Below, piece by piece: positions 7,199 through 16,032 of a stretch of DNA of 36,826 nucleotides. Position numbers and translations under genes: made by a program. Source of the DNA: Pseudomonadota bacterium (GTDB lineage Bacteria > Pseudomonadota > Gammaproteobacteria > Burkholderiales > Thiobacillaceae); NCBI GenBank assembly GCA_021802945.1, contig JAJZRE010000023.1, positions 1 to 36,826 of the forward strand. The letters run 5' to 3'. The notes under the pieces were generated by a model, which did no database searches, was not told where the DNA came from, and saw only the letters and a list, made by a program, of their open reading frames with translations. Within the stretch, counting starts at the first letter, position 1. Each line of letters starts with the position of its first letter.

Positions 7199-9462
7199 AA
7201 CCGATAGCTCAGGCCGGCATAGATCGAGCGGCCGGGGCCGGGGACGGCGATGCCCCAGGGGATCCCGTTGATCGACATCGTCATGCCCTGGCCGAGATAG
7301 GCGCCACCCAGCGGCAGTGCATAGCCCTTGTCGAACAGGTTGTCGATGCCGACGTCCAGGCGGACCTGCTTCCACTGGTAACTGCTGCGCAGGTTGAACA
7401 GGCTGTAACCGGCCGTCTTGATCTCGTTCCTGACATCCGAGACGTCGTTCTTCGCCGCGACGAATTGCGCTTCCAGCGTATTGGTCAGGCGCCCCCGTTT
7501 TTGCGTCAGCGCCAGTTTCGCGTTCAGGGGCATGATGTTGTACAGGTTGTCGCCCGTATCCCGGTTTTCGCCCCGGGTGACATTCACGATGCCGCTCACG
7601 GTGAAGTCGCCATAAGCGGGCGTGCTGGATGCCAGGACATGGCCGGAGATATCGACGCCATACAGGCGGGCCGACTGGTTGACGTACCTGAGCACGTTGA
7701 ATTGCCCGTCGGGGCAGCTGGCCGCAAGGCATCTGGCGTCGATGTAGTCCCTGACATGCGTGTAGTACGGCGCGATGCGCACGGCCCAGGCCTTCTTGCC
7801 GGCATCGTGCCAGTCGGCAGCAAGGCTCAGCGTATGCGCCACTTCCGGCTTGAGGTTGAGGTCGCCGACATAGCCATTGCCGTCGCCGACGAAGTTGTTC
7901 ATGACCGCCGCCATGGCCCAGGTGGACCAGGTGTAGCGCTCATACAGATTGGGCGAACGGGTCTTTTGCGCCATGCCAACCTCATAGGTTTGCGTGGCAT
8001 CCGGGGCATAGCGCGCCAGCGCGGTCAGGTCCCAGTTGTGGTCGGTCTGGCTGTGGTCCTGGGCATTGAAGGTGGCGGCGTCGGCGAGGGTGGGGCCGCT
8101 TGACGTGTTGTAGCCGCGCACATCGCCGGTATCCATTTTGACCGTCTCATGGCGCAGGCCCAGCAGGCTCGTCCATTGCGGACTGATTTTCGATTCCCAC
8201 TCGCCGAACAGGGCGTAGCGGTCGCGCTGGCCATGGTTGATGTTCCAGAAGGTGCCGGGCCACATGCCGGCGCCGGAAGGCGCCCACCAGTCGTCCAGGC
8301 GATAGGCCTGATATCCGGCGCCTGCCCGCAGCGTATCGCGCCTGGACAGCGGGACCTCGGCATTGGCTGACACGCCGGTGGTTTTTCCTTCGGTGTACAT
8401 TGGCATGCCCGCGGCGCACGTGCTCGAAATGGGCGAACATGGGGTGCCCGGCACAGGCACATTGGAGGCGCTCCCGTACCAGAATCGCTTGTCGTCCCCG
8501 AAGTCCATTTCGTGCTCGGTCTTGTCGTGGTAGACCCGCGCCTTCAGTATGCCCCACTGATACCGTCCGGTGTAGCCAAGGTTGACCTGATCGCTCGTGT
8601 TGTCGGTCATGTCCATGCGCTGGTTCGGGAAGTTCTCGTACGGGATGTGCTGGTGCCCCAGCTTCAGGTCAAACAGGTGGTTCTCGTTGCGCAGCGCGAT
8701 GTCGAGCGCCTGGTTGATCGCCTTGTAGGCGGTGGAGCCGACTTCGTCGAGCGGCAGCGTATGCCCGATGCGGCCTGTCGCGGTCGTCGTCTTGAAGCTG
8801 TCGCCCGCCTTGTAGTTGTCCGACTGCGCCGTCGAGCCGGTATAGGTCAGGCTCAGATTTTCACCGGTCACCGTCGCGGAAAGATTGGCGCCCATCGCAT
8901 TGCCGTTGCTGCGGTAGAAGGCGCCGACCTTGCCCTGGGTCAGGACGCCCTCGCCGGCTCGGGCGAACTGCGGTTCGGCCGATTCCACGATGAGGGTGCC
9001 GCCGATGCTGTCGCCGCCGATGCTGACAGGGGTGATGCCGGCGTAGACCTTGATGCTGTCGGCCCGGGTGGGATTGATGCTGGAAAGCGCCGGATTCATG
9101 TGATTCGGACAGGCCGCGATCAGGTCCATGCCGTCGATCTTGATGCGCAGGCGGTCATCGGCCAGGCCGTGAATCGCCGGCAGGCTGGAAACGCCGCCGG
9201 CGCTGTAGACGCTGACACCCGGCACGTCCCTGAGCAGGGTGGCGGTGTCGCTGGTGGCCGCGCGCATGGGCAGCAGGTCGGCGGCGTCGAGCGTCACGCT
9301 GCCGGGGTCGACGTCCGCGGGGCTCGACCCCACGACCACCACGGTCAGGAGGGGTGTATCCGGGAACACCGGCGACGGACTGTCTTGTGCGGCGGCGGCG
9401 TTCCATAGCGGCGACAAGGCGAGGGAAACGGCAAGGGAAAGCGGCTTTCTGGACAACAGCAT
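7195..9462 (-). CDS. oprC: TonB-dependent copper receptor, OprC/NosA-like
   Basis: Outer-membrane TonB-dependent receptor of 755 residues. A signal peptide ends near AAAAQDS (residue 25), a plug domain covers roughly 35-165, and a 22-strand-type barrel ends in the terminal aromatic GLSYRF. C118-X3-M122 (ACPNHMNP) in the plug and H317-X-M319 (TEHEMDF) in the barrel reproduce the CxxxM-HxM copper site described for OprC. It is therefore likely to import copper, energised by TonB. Divergent from an outer-membrane barrel gene and a periplasmic copper chaperone gene, which supports a copper role. The stop codon lies in the end of a palindromic element, yet the protein end is family-typical, so the gene seems intact. 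Heme or cobalamin uptake is less likely given these residues. Confidence 0.88.
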   Translation of the reverse strand: MLLSRKPLSLAVSLALSPLWNAAAAQDSPSPVFPDTPLLTVVVVGSSPADVDPGSVTLDAADLLPMRAATSDTATLLRDVPGVSVYSAGGVSSLPAIHGLADDRLRIKIDGMDLIAACPNHMNPALSSINPTRADSIKVYAGITPVSIGGDSIGGTLIVESAEPQFARAGEGVLTQGKVGAFYRSNGNAMGANLSATVTGENLSLTYTGSTAQSDNYKAGDSFKTTTATGRIGHTLPLDEVGSTAYKAINQALDIALRNENHLFDLKLGHQHIPYENFPNQRMDMTDNTSDQVNLGYTGRYQWGILKARVYHDKTEHEMDFGDDKRFWYGSASNVPVPGTPCSPISSTCAAGMPMYTEGKTTGVSANAEVPLSRRDTLRAGAGYQAYRLDDWWAPSGAGMWPGTFWNINHGQRDRYALFGEWESKISPQWTSLLGLRHETVKMDTGDVRGYNTSSGPTLADAATFNAQDHSQTDHNWDLTALARYAPDATQTYEVGMAQKTRSPNLYERYTWSTWAMAAVMNNFVGDGNGYVGDLNLKPEVAHTLSLAADWHDAGKKAWAVRIAPYYTHVRDYIDARCLAASCPDGQFNVLRYVNQSARLYGVDISGHVLASSTPAYGDFTVSGIVNVTRGENRDTGDNLYNIMPLNAKLALTQKRGRLTNTLEAQFVAAKNDVSDVRNEIKTAGYSLFNLRSSYQWKQVRLDVGIDNLFDKGYALPLGGAYLGQGMTMSINGIPWGIAVPGPGRSIYAGLSYRF

Positions 9463-9595
9463 GTTTTTCTCGGAATCGCTGAAACTTTCGCGAGTCTAGG
9501 GGTGTCGGTCGCGCCCGAGAATGTGGCAAATTGTCGCAAATGCGGATCGCGCGGGCCGGCCGCGCCACACGGTGGGGGCGTTGCCGGGCGCGGCC

Positions 9596-9612
9596 TGCGG
9601 CAATATGCCGCA
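9596..9612. promoter_or_regulatory. Inverted repeat in the copper-gene divergent promoter region
   Basis: TGCGGCA-ATA-TGCCGCA, perfect 7-bp arms, in the 209-base gap between the divergent receptor and barrel genes. It is a plausible operator. It also contains GCGGC-N5-GCCGC, close to the GCGGC-N5-GTCGC consensus I recall for RegA, so RegA control is one possibility. No CsoR or CueR gene is present in the window to compare. Confidence 0.45.
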
Positions 9613-9671
9613 CTGCACGGCATGTGCAATTTGTTATCGTTCCGGGCGCCGACACGACAAGGAAAATACCG

Positions 9672-10619
9672 ATGCGACTCGCCCGACAAACCGGACTCGC
9701 CCTGCCCCTGCTGCTGCTGCCGATGGCTGCCGCGGCCAGCTGCGGCTCTGCGTTCTGCTCGATCAACACCGACTGGGACTCGCAGGCGCCGTGGCAGGAC
9801 GCCGCCACGCGCCTCGATCTGCGCATGGAATATATTCATCAGGATCAATTGCGCGCCGGCACCGGCAAGGCCGCGCCCTCGGGCACGGTGGGCGAGCATG
9901 ACGAGATCAGGACACTCAACCGGAACCTTGTCGCCAGCCTGAGCCATGCCTTCAGCCCCTCCCTGAACCTGGCGCTTCAGGTGCCGCTGGTGTCGCGCGA
10001 CCATGCGCATGTCTTCAACGACATCGGCGGGCCTGAACCGGAAAGCTGGGACTTCACCCGGCTGGGCGATGTCCGCGTGCTGGCGCATCTGCGGCTGGAT
10101 GAGGCGCAGTCCCCGCACGACCGGGCCTATGGCCTGATTGGCGGCGTCAAGCTGCCCACGGGCTCGACCGATGTGCGCAATGCCGCGGGCGAGCTGGCCG
10201 AGCGGTCCCTGCAGCCGGGGTCCGGCTCCACCGACCTGATCGTCGGCGGATTCGTCTCCGGCCGTCTCGCGCTGACGAGCTGGCATACCCAGTTGAACTG
10301 GCAGCATGCGGTCAGCGAGCGGCAGGACTACCAGCCGGGCAACCGTGTCGGCCTGGATGCGGGGGTGACCCACCCGCTGGGGGCGGTGAACGCGCTCGCG
10401 CAAATCAATGTACTCTGGCGCGGCCGCGACAGCGGCCTCAATGCCGAGCCGGCCGACAGCGGCGGGAAATATGTCTATTTTTCGCCCGGCGTGGCGGTGC
10501 CGCTCGGCGGCGACACGCAGATCTATGGGCTGGTTCAGCTGCCGCTCTATCAGAATGTGAACGGCACACAGCTGACCGCCGACTGGGCGGCGACCCTGGG
10601 TCTGACGACACGTTTTTGA
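9672..10619 (+). CDS. Putative outer-membrane beta-barrel protein of the copper cluster
   Basis: A 315-residue exported protein of unknown function. A signal peptide (hydrophobic LALPLLLLPMAAAA) is followed by SCGSAFCSINTDWD with a C-X5-C pair that could form a disulfide or bind metal. The rest alternates polar and hydrophobic residues with many aromatic turns and ends in LGLTTRF, as in outer-membrane barrels. I recall similar proteins encoded beside copper genes, but I cannot name a family with certainty. The start at 9672 was chosen because AAGGA lies 8 bases upstream and the signal peptide begins there. It lies 18 bases before the copper chaperone gene, so they are likely co-transcribed. 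A transporter for metal or aromatic compounds is an alternative. Confidence 0.75.
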   Translation: MRLARQTGLALPLLLLPMAAAASCGSAFCSINTDWDSQAPWQDAATRLDLRMEYIHQDQLRAGTGKAAPSGTVGEHDEIRTLNRNLVASLSHAFSPSLNLALQVPLVSRDHAHVFNDIGGPEPESWDFTRLGDVRVLAHLRLDEAQSPHDRAYGLIGGVKLPTGSTDVRNAAGELAERSLQPGSGSTDLIVGGFVSGRLALTSWHTQLNWQHAVSERQDYQPGNRVGLDAGVTHPLGAVNALAQINVLWRGRDSGLNAEPADSGGKYVYFSPGVAVPLGGDTQIYGLVQLPLYQNVNGTQLTADWAATLGLTTRF

Positions 10620-10637
10620 ACAAATGAGGAAATGAAC

Positions 10638-11096
10638 ATGAAGCGTTATGGATGGATGATCGCAGTCGCCGCCAGCCTGGCCGCACACGCCGCCTGGGCC
10701 GCCAACATCAGCGTGACCGACGCCTGGGCGCGCGCCACCATGCCGGGCCAGCCCGTCAGCGGGGCCTACATGCGGATCCAGGCCGACGCCGACGCGCGCC
10801 TGGTCGGCGTCTCCAGCTCCGTCGTGCCGCGGGTGGAGGTGCACGAGATGAGCATGGACGGCGGCGTGATGCGCATGCGCGAGGTGAAGACGATCGACCT
10901 GCCGAAAGGCAAGACCGTTTCGCTCCAGCCCGGCGGCTTTCACCTCATGCTGATGAACCTGAAAAAGCCGATCGCGGCGGGCGACGTCATCCCGCTCACG
11001 CTGACGGTGGAATCGGGCGGCAAGCGGCAGACCGTCGAGGTGAAGGCGGAGGCCCGCGCCATGGGCGGCGGTGGCATGCAGCACCACGCGCACTGA
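10638..11096 (+). CDS. Periplasmic copper chaperone PCu(A)C
   Basis: A 152-residue periplasmic copper chaperone. The signal peptide ends near AAWAAN. The full Cu(I)-binding signature H-X10-M-X21-H-X-M is present as H69, M80, H102 and M104 (VHEMSMDGGVMRMREV, GFHLMLMNL). A His/Met-rich tail (GGGGMQHHAH) may add Cu(II) sites. The family delivers copper to the CuA and CuB centres of cytochrome oxidases, and may here receive copper taken up by the neighbouring receptor. Start 10638 is preferred because GAGGA lies 7 bases upstream. The ATG at 10632 is too close to it. It ends 49 bases from the convergent anti-sigma gene. Confidence 0.94.
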   Translation: MKRYGWMIAVAASLAAHAAWAANISVTDAWARATMPGQPVSGAYMRIQADADARLVGVSSSVVPRVEVHEMSMDGGVMRMREVKTIDLPKGKTVSLQPGGFHLMLMNLKKPIAAGDVIPLTLTVESGGKRQTVEVKAEARAMGGGGMQHHAH

Positions 11097-11145
11097 GCGT
11101 CACCTGGCGGTGGCAGCGCGACCACCGGGGTGCGGCAAAACGCGC

Positions 11146-11403
11146 TCAGGTATCGCGCTGATTCTGCAATTCGGTCGCGATGCGCTGGCGGGCGCCGGGC
11201 GCGAGTCCCGGGGCATCATCGCCTGGCGCGGCGTCCTCGTGAAACAGGCGGCGCATTGCCTGCAACTGCTCGTTGAAACGGGCGCAGTTCTCGCAGATGG
11301 CCAGGTGAAGCCGCAGCGCCATGCGGTCGGCGAACCGCAGCCGTTCATCCATGGCGCGCGAGGCAAGCACGGAGGTTTCCTTGCACGTCGGGATCCACTT
11401 CAT
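11146..11403 (-). CDS. Zinc-finger anti-sigma factor
   Basis: An 85-residue cytoplasmic protein with HLAICENC, the H-X3-C-X2-C zinc motif of ZAS-type anti-sigma factors, at about residues 32-39. There is no transmembrane segment, so it is a soluble member. Its ATG overlaps the TGA of the sigma factor gene (ATGA), a classical coupling that keeps the pair in balance. It probably holds the ECF sigma factor inactive until a redox or metal signal releases zinc or oxidises the cysteines, which is inference from the family. An upstream in-frame start would extend it into the sigma gene and is unlikely. Confidence 0.85.
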   Translation of the reverse strand: MKWIPTCKETSVLASRAMDERLRFADRMALRLHLAICENCARFNEQLQAMRRLFHEDAAPGDDAPGLAPGARQRIATELQNQRDT

Positions 11404-11966
11404 GCCGCACCTGCCTTTGAAAAGCCGTTCAGTTCCAGACATTGCCGCATGAACAGTCGTGCCCGATGCAGCAGCACCCAGCAGTTGGTCGGCGTGATCC
11501 CCAGTTCCTTACAGATTTCGTCGGTCTCCATGCCGGCCACCTCACGCAGGCTGAACACCTGCGCCATGACCGGCTTCAGCCGGTCGGCGCATTCGTCCAG
11601 AACGCGCCGCAGCTGGCCCAGCTCAGCCTCGGCATGCGGGTTGCCCCAGGGGCGCAGCGGCCCGGCCCAATGGCCGTCCTGCTTGAAGAGAAGGTCGACA
11701 GCCTCCTCGCCGTCCGCGTCGCATGGAATCTCGACCTCGCGCAGGCTGCGACGGATCAGGTCGACGATCTTGTGCTTGAGGATGCCGGTGAGCCAGGTGC
11801 GCGGGCTGGCGTCACCCGTGTAGCGTGCCTGGGCGGAGAGGGCGGCCAGCAGCGTTTCCTGCACGGCATCCTCGGCCAGTTCGTCCGAATGCAGCTGGCG
11901 GCGCGCCACCCGGAACAGATAATCCCCGTGGTCGGCCAGCCAGGTGTGCGCGTCGAGTGTGTCCAT
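11400..11966 (-). CDS. ECF-family RNA polymerase sigma factor
   Basis: A 188-residue sigma-70-family factor with only regions 2 and 4. Region 2 is YLFRVARRQLHSDELAEDAV through SPRTWLTGILKHKIVDLIRR. Region 4 is LKPVMAQVFSLREVAGMETD, then EICKELGITPTNCWVLLHRA. The 4-base overlap with a zinc-finger anti-sigma gene fixes it as an ECF factor. A good Shine-Dalgarno (GAGGATC) precedes the ATG. It converges on the copper chaperone gene, so it may serve envelope or metal stress, but no matching -35/-10 pair was recognised, so the regulon is unknown. It is divergent from the heat-shock gene across 142 bases. Confidence 0.92.
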   Translation of the reverse strand: MDTLDAHTWLADHGDYLFRVARRQLHSDELAEDAVQETLLAALSAQARYTGDASPRTWLTGILKHKIVDLIRRSLREVEIPCDADGEEAVDLLFKQDGHWAGPLRPWGNPHAEAELGQLRRVLDECADRLKPVMAQVFSLREVAGMETDEICKELGITPTNCWVLLHRARLFMRQCLELNGFSKAGAA

Positions 11967-12039
11967 CGATGATCCTCGTCCGGCATGATCCCGGGTGCCG
12001 CCACTTTAGAGGCAGCCGTCCAAAGCGACAACTCCGGCT

Positions 12040-12067
12040 CTTGAAATGGCTGCAGGCCACCCCAGAT
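12040..12067 (+). promoter_or_regulatory. Sigma-32 (RpoH) heat-shock promoter
   Basis: CTTGAAA (12040-12046) and CCCCAGAT (12060-12067) are separated by 13 bases. This matches the RpoH consensus CTTGAA-N13..15-CCCCATNT with one changed base in the -10 element. It lies about 40 bases before the Hsp20 start, so transcription would begin near 12075. Confidence 0.85.
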
Positions 12068-12108
12068 CGGGTGCATCCGCATTGTCTGTCAACCTGATGG
12101 AGGACATG

Positions 12109-12531
12109 ATGGCCCATATCACCCGCTATGATCCGTTCGAAATGACCGACTCGTTCGACAACCTGTTCCGCGGCTTTTTCCGCCCGGTTCGGCTGGACAA
12201 GGCGTTGCCGCGGATCCGCATGGACGTGAAAGAGGACGAGACGCGCTATACGGTCCACGCCGATATTCCGGGCGTGAAGAAGGATGACATTCACGTGACG
12301 ATCGACGGCAACACGGTGTCGATCAGCGCCGAGGTCAGGAAGAACACCGAGCAGAAGGAAGGCGAAAGGGTGCTGCGCCGCGAGCGCCATGTCGGCCGTG
12401 CCGGCCGCAGCTTCTCGCTGGAGAATGAAGTCGACGAGGCGAACGCCTCTGCCCGCTACGAGGACGGCGTGCTGGAACTGGTGCTGCCGAAAAAAGCGGC
12501 GGCCGCTTCCAGGCGGCTGGCCGTGCAGTAA
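12109..12531 (+). CDS. Small heat-shock protein, Hsp20/alpha-crystallin family
   Basis: A 140-residue cytoplasmic chaperone of the IbpA/Hsp20 type that binds unfolding proteins without ATP. The alpha-crystallin domain spans about residues 38-130: IRMDVKEDETRYTVHADIPG, KKDDIHVTIDGNTVSISAEV, then RHVGRAGRSFSLENEVDEAN and YEDGVLELVLPKK. Start at 12109 is preferred because GGAGGA lies 4-5 bases upstream. The ATG at 12106 is nearly touching the Shine-Dalgarno. A sigma-32-type promoter lies just upstream and a terminator just downstream, so it is a single-gene unit induced by heat or misfolding. Confidence 0.96.
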   Translation: MAHITRYDPFEMTDSFDNLFRGFFRPVRLDKALPRIRMDVKEDETRYTVHADIPGVKKDDIHVTIDGNTVSISAEVRKNTEQKEGERVLRRERHVGRAGRSFSLENEVDEANASARYEDGVLELVLPKKAAAASRRLAVQ

Positions 12532-12550
12532 CCCGGCCCTTGCGGGTTGA

Positions 12551-13498
<948 letters not shown>

Positions 13499-13629
13499 TT
13501 GCGCCGCTTCGTATTGGATTCAGTGGTGCCCCGGCATGTACGCCGGCAGCCATGGCATGCCCGGCGGCAACGCGCGTCCCCCGCCGAATATCGCTACGTT
13601 GCATATCGCGAACTTAAAACCAAAACATC
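13499..13629. other. Intergenic region with short palindromes
   Basis: 131 bases with no gene. GC-rich repeats (gccggcagccatggcatgcccggcggc) could form hairpins but carry no T-tract, so no intrinsic terminator for argB is assigned. The last 30 bases before the next gene become A-rich and contain no clear Shine-Dalgarno. Confidence 0.5.
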
Positions 13630-14532
13630 ATGGGACTAGACCTTAACGGTTCGAAATTTCTTCTCTACGCCAAAGAGTCGGGCGTGGATTTCACCAAATC
13701 GATGATGATCGGGCGGCAGGAGCTTCACCTCTCCCGTCGTGAAATGTCCCGACTGCTCAAGGCGTGTCACGTACCGACACGCCCAGGAGACGTCGAGCGC
13801 ATTTTTTCAGCCAGCGGCCCCTATGCCGACGAATACCTGCGCTTCATCGGCTCCGAAGCAGTGGATTCGACGGACTACTCCGGCCATGAGGGCGCCACTC
13901 ATGTGCATGACATGAACCAGCCCATCCCGGACAGCGTCAAGAACCGGTATTCGGTCGTCATCGACGGCGGGTCGCTCGAGCACATCTTCAATCTGCCGAT
14001 TGCGCTGAGGAATTGTATGGAGATGACCGCGGTCGGCGGCCATTTCATCAGTATCACGCCGGCGAACAATTTTCTCGGGCATGGGTTTTATCAGTTCAGC
14101 CCGGAACTCTTCTTCAGCGCCCTTTCGGAAGAGAACGGTTTCGAAATCGTGCGTGTCATTGCCTTTGAAAACCGCCGAAACGCACGCTGGTTTGCGGCCA
14201 AGGATCCCCGTGTCATCGGACGGCGCGTGACCCTGTGCAACAGCACGCCGACCTACCTGCTTGTCCTGGCACGGCGGATAGCCGAACGGCCGATTTTCGC
14301 GAAGCCGCCACAGCAGAGCGATTACCTGGCGCAATGGGAAGGGGCCGGACGCAGCACGGGGAACGTCCCTGGCGGCGTGGTGGGGCAATGGATGAAGCGC
14401 CACCTATACAAGCCCTTGGAACGTTCGTTGAAGAAAGTAGTGCGGCTGTTTTTTCAGGCATTCAATCCGCGTTTCTTTGAGCCAGTCCGCTGGCCTTCGT
14501 CAAACCCCACATCAGCACCCCGCAGCCGGTAA
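13630..14532 (+). CDS. Methyltransferase-like protein of unknown function
   Basis: A 300-residue soluble protein. Residues 115-165 (YSVVIDGGSLEHIFNLPIAL, then GGHFISITPANNFLGHGFYQ) resemble the late part of a class I SAM-dependent methyltransferase fold, with an acidic strand end followed by a GG-F-I-P loop. The classical glycine-rich SAM motif is not obvious near the N-terminus, so activity is uncertain. Similar proteins are often seen in polysaccharide or glycan loci, from memory. The gene has a lower GC content than its neighbours, no good ribosome site, and a basic C-terminal tail (RHLYKPLERSLKKVVRLFF). These features suggest a transferred gene without its original partners. Confidence 0.6.
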   Translation: MGLDLNGSKFLLYAKESGVDFTKSMMIGRQELHLSRREMSRLLKACHVPTRPGDVERIFSASGPYADEYLRFIGSEAVDSTDYSGHEGATHVHDMNQPIPDSVKNRYSVVIDGGSLEHIFNLPIALRNCMEMTAVGGHFISITPANNFLGHGFYQFSPELFFSALSEENGFEIVRVIAFENRRNARWFAAKDPRVIGRRVTLCNSTPTYLLVLARRIAERPIFAKPPQQSDYLAQWEGAGRSTGNVPGGVVGQWMKRHLYKPLERSLKKVVRLFFQAFNPRFFEPVRWPSSNPTSAPRSR

Positions 14533-14610
14533 GCGGGTCGCCGCCGTGCGGGTGCAGCGGAATAAAATGGCGTGGCAAAGGCCATTACAGGAAGAAAAGG
14601 GAATTTTGAT

Positions 14611-15066
14611 ATGCGTTACTGGCTGATGAAATCCGAACCGAGCGACGTCAGCATCGATGACCTTGCCGCCATGCCCAGGCAAAGCGTCGCCTGGTATGGC
14701 GTGCGCAACTACCAGGCGCGTAATTTCATGCGCGACCAGATGAAGCCGGGCGACAAGGTGCTGTTCTACCATTCGTCGTGCGCCGAGCCGGGCATCGCCG
14801 GGCTGGCCGAAGTCAGCGTGGCGGCGTATCCCGACGCCACCCAGTTCGATCCGAAGAACAAGTACTTCGACCCCAAGGCCACACCGGAAACGCCGCGCTG
14901 GTTCAACGTCGACGTCAGGCTGGTGAAGAAGACGCGGCTGATGCCCTTGTCCGAAATCCGCGGCTACCCCGAGCTTGCCAACATGCGCATCCTGCAGAAG
15001 GGCAACCGCCTGTCGATCACCCCGGTCGATCCGGCCGAGTACGCCTTCATCGTCAAGCATCTGTGA
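14611..15066 (+). CDS. EVE domain (PUA-like) protein
   Basis: A 151-residue protein consisting of one EVE domain, a PUA-like fold that binds modified bases in RNA or DNA. The start MRYWLMKSEPSDVSIDDL and the segments WYGVRNYQARNFMRDQMKPG, KVLFYHSSCAEPGIAGLAEV and PRWFNVDVRLV are characteristic. Start 14611 is chosen because family members begin with this YWLMKSEP and AAGGGA lies upstream. The stop overlaps the next ATG by one base (TGATG). The true ligand is unknown. Neighbours give no further clue. Confidence 0.93.
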   Translation: MRYWLMKSEPSDVSIDDLAAMPRQSVAWYGVRNYQARNFMRDQMKPGDKVLFYHSSCAEPGIAGLAEVSVAAYPDATQFDPKNKYFDPKATPETPRWFNVDVRLVKKTRLMPLSEIRGYPELANMRILQKGNRLSITPVDPAEYAFIVKHL

Positions 15067-15866
15067 TGTTCGATCCGGCGCTGTTCGCCGCCTACGGCGG
15101 ACTCGGGCTGGCGGTCGGTTTTCTCGCCGGCCTGCTTGGCGTCGGCGGCGGCCTCATCATCGTGCCGGTGCTGATCATGCTGCTGCACGCGCACGGCCTG
15201 GCGGCCGGGATGGAACCGCAGCTGGCGCTCGGTACCTCGCTGGCCTCCATCCTGTTCACCTCGCTTTCCAGCGTGCGTGCCCACCATCGCCACGGCGCCG
15301 TGGAATGGCCGCTGGTGCGGCGCATCGCCCCCGGCATCGTGTTCGGCACGCTGGCGGGCGCCGTGCTGGCGGCGCAGATGTCGGCAGCGGTACTGAAGGT
15401 GTTCTTCGTCGTTTTTCTCTTTTATGCCGCCACCCAGATGTGGCTGGACTTCAGACCGGCGCCGCATCGTGCTCTGCCGGGGCGCGCCGGGACAACACTG
15501 GCGGGCGGCGTGATCGGCGCGGTGTCGAGCTGGGTCGGCATCGGCGGCGGCACCCTGTCGGTGCCGTTCATGCTGTGGCACAACGTCCCGCTGCACCGGG
15601 CGATCGCCACCTCGTCCGCCATCGGCTTTCCGATCGCGCTCGCCGGCGCGGCGGGCTATGCGGTGGGTGGCTGGCATGCGGCCGGCCTGCCCCCGGGCAG
15701 TCTGGGCTTCGTCTACCTGCCGGCGCTTGCCGGCATCGTCGTGGGGAGCGTGCTGACCGCACCGCTGGGCGCGCGCACCGCGCACCGCCTGCCGGTCAGG
15801 CCGTTGAAGCGGGTTTTTGCGCTGCTTCTGTTTACGCTGGCGCTGCGCATGGCGTGGACGTTCTAG
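15066..15866 (+). CDS. TSUP (TauE/SafE) family membrane permease
   Basis: An integral membrane protein of 266 residues with about eight helices arranged as two repeats. Each repeat starts with a glycine-rich loop: GLLGVGGGLIIVPVL near residue 23 and SWVGIGGGTLSVPF near residue 158. The TSUP family exports or imports small sulfur or carbon anions such as sulfite, taurine, sulfoacetate or thiosulfate. In a sulfur oxidiser, sulfite or thiosulfate is a reasonable guess but is not shown by the sequence. It is translationally coupled to the EVE gene by a one-base overlap. Confidence 0.9.
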   Translation: MFDPALFAAYGGLGLAVGFLAGLLGVGGGLIIVPVLIMLLHAHGLAAGMEPQLALGTSLASILFTSLSSVRAHHRHGAVEWPLVRRIAPGIVFGTLAGAVLAAQMSAAVLKVFFVVFLFYAATQMWLDFRPAPHRALPGRAGTTLAGGVIGAVSSWVGIGGGTLSVPFMLWHNVPLHRAIATSSAIGFPIALAGAAGYAVGGWHAAGLPPGSLGFVYLPALAGIVVGSVLTAPLGARTAHRLPVRPLKRVFALLLFTLALRMAWTF

Positions 15867-15986
15867 GAAGCGCGAACCACGATTTCGCATTCCTGGGTAT
15901 TTAATTCCACAAGATGTTGGGATGCGCCCCGTGTAACGATTTCATGCTTGAGTGGCCGCACCGCCCGCGTTAGTCTTTCTACCCAT

Positions 15987-16001
15987 GCCGAATAATTCGG
16001 C
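15987..16001. promoter_or_regulatory. Inverted repeat upstream of rpfF
   Basis: GCCGAAT-A-ATTCGGC, perfect 7-bp arms, 31 bases before the rpfF start. A weak promoter pair lies just upstream (TTGAGT 15948-15953, 16 bases, TTAGTC 15970-15975). Together they suggest an operator downstream of the promoter. The binding protein is unknown. Confidence 0.4.
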
Positions 16002-16032
16002 AAGGTTGACTAACCGATACGTGGAGAAGCTC

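Noticed and set aside
9345-11093. A 582-codon minus-strand frame
   Set aside because: It is antisense to the barrel and chaperone genes, both of which have signal peptides and ribosome sites.
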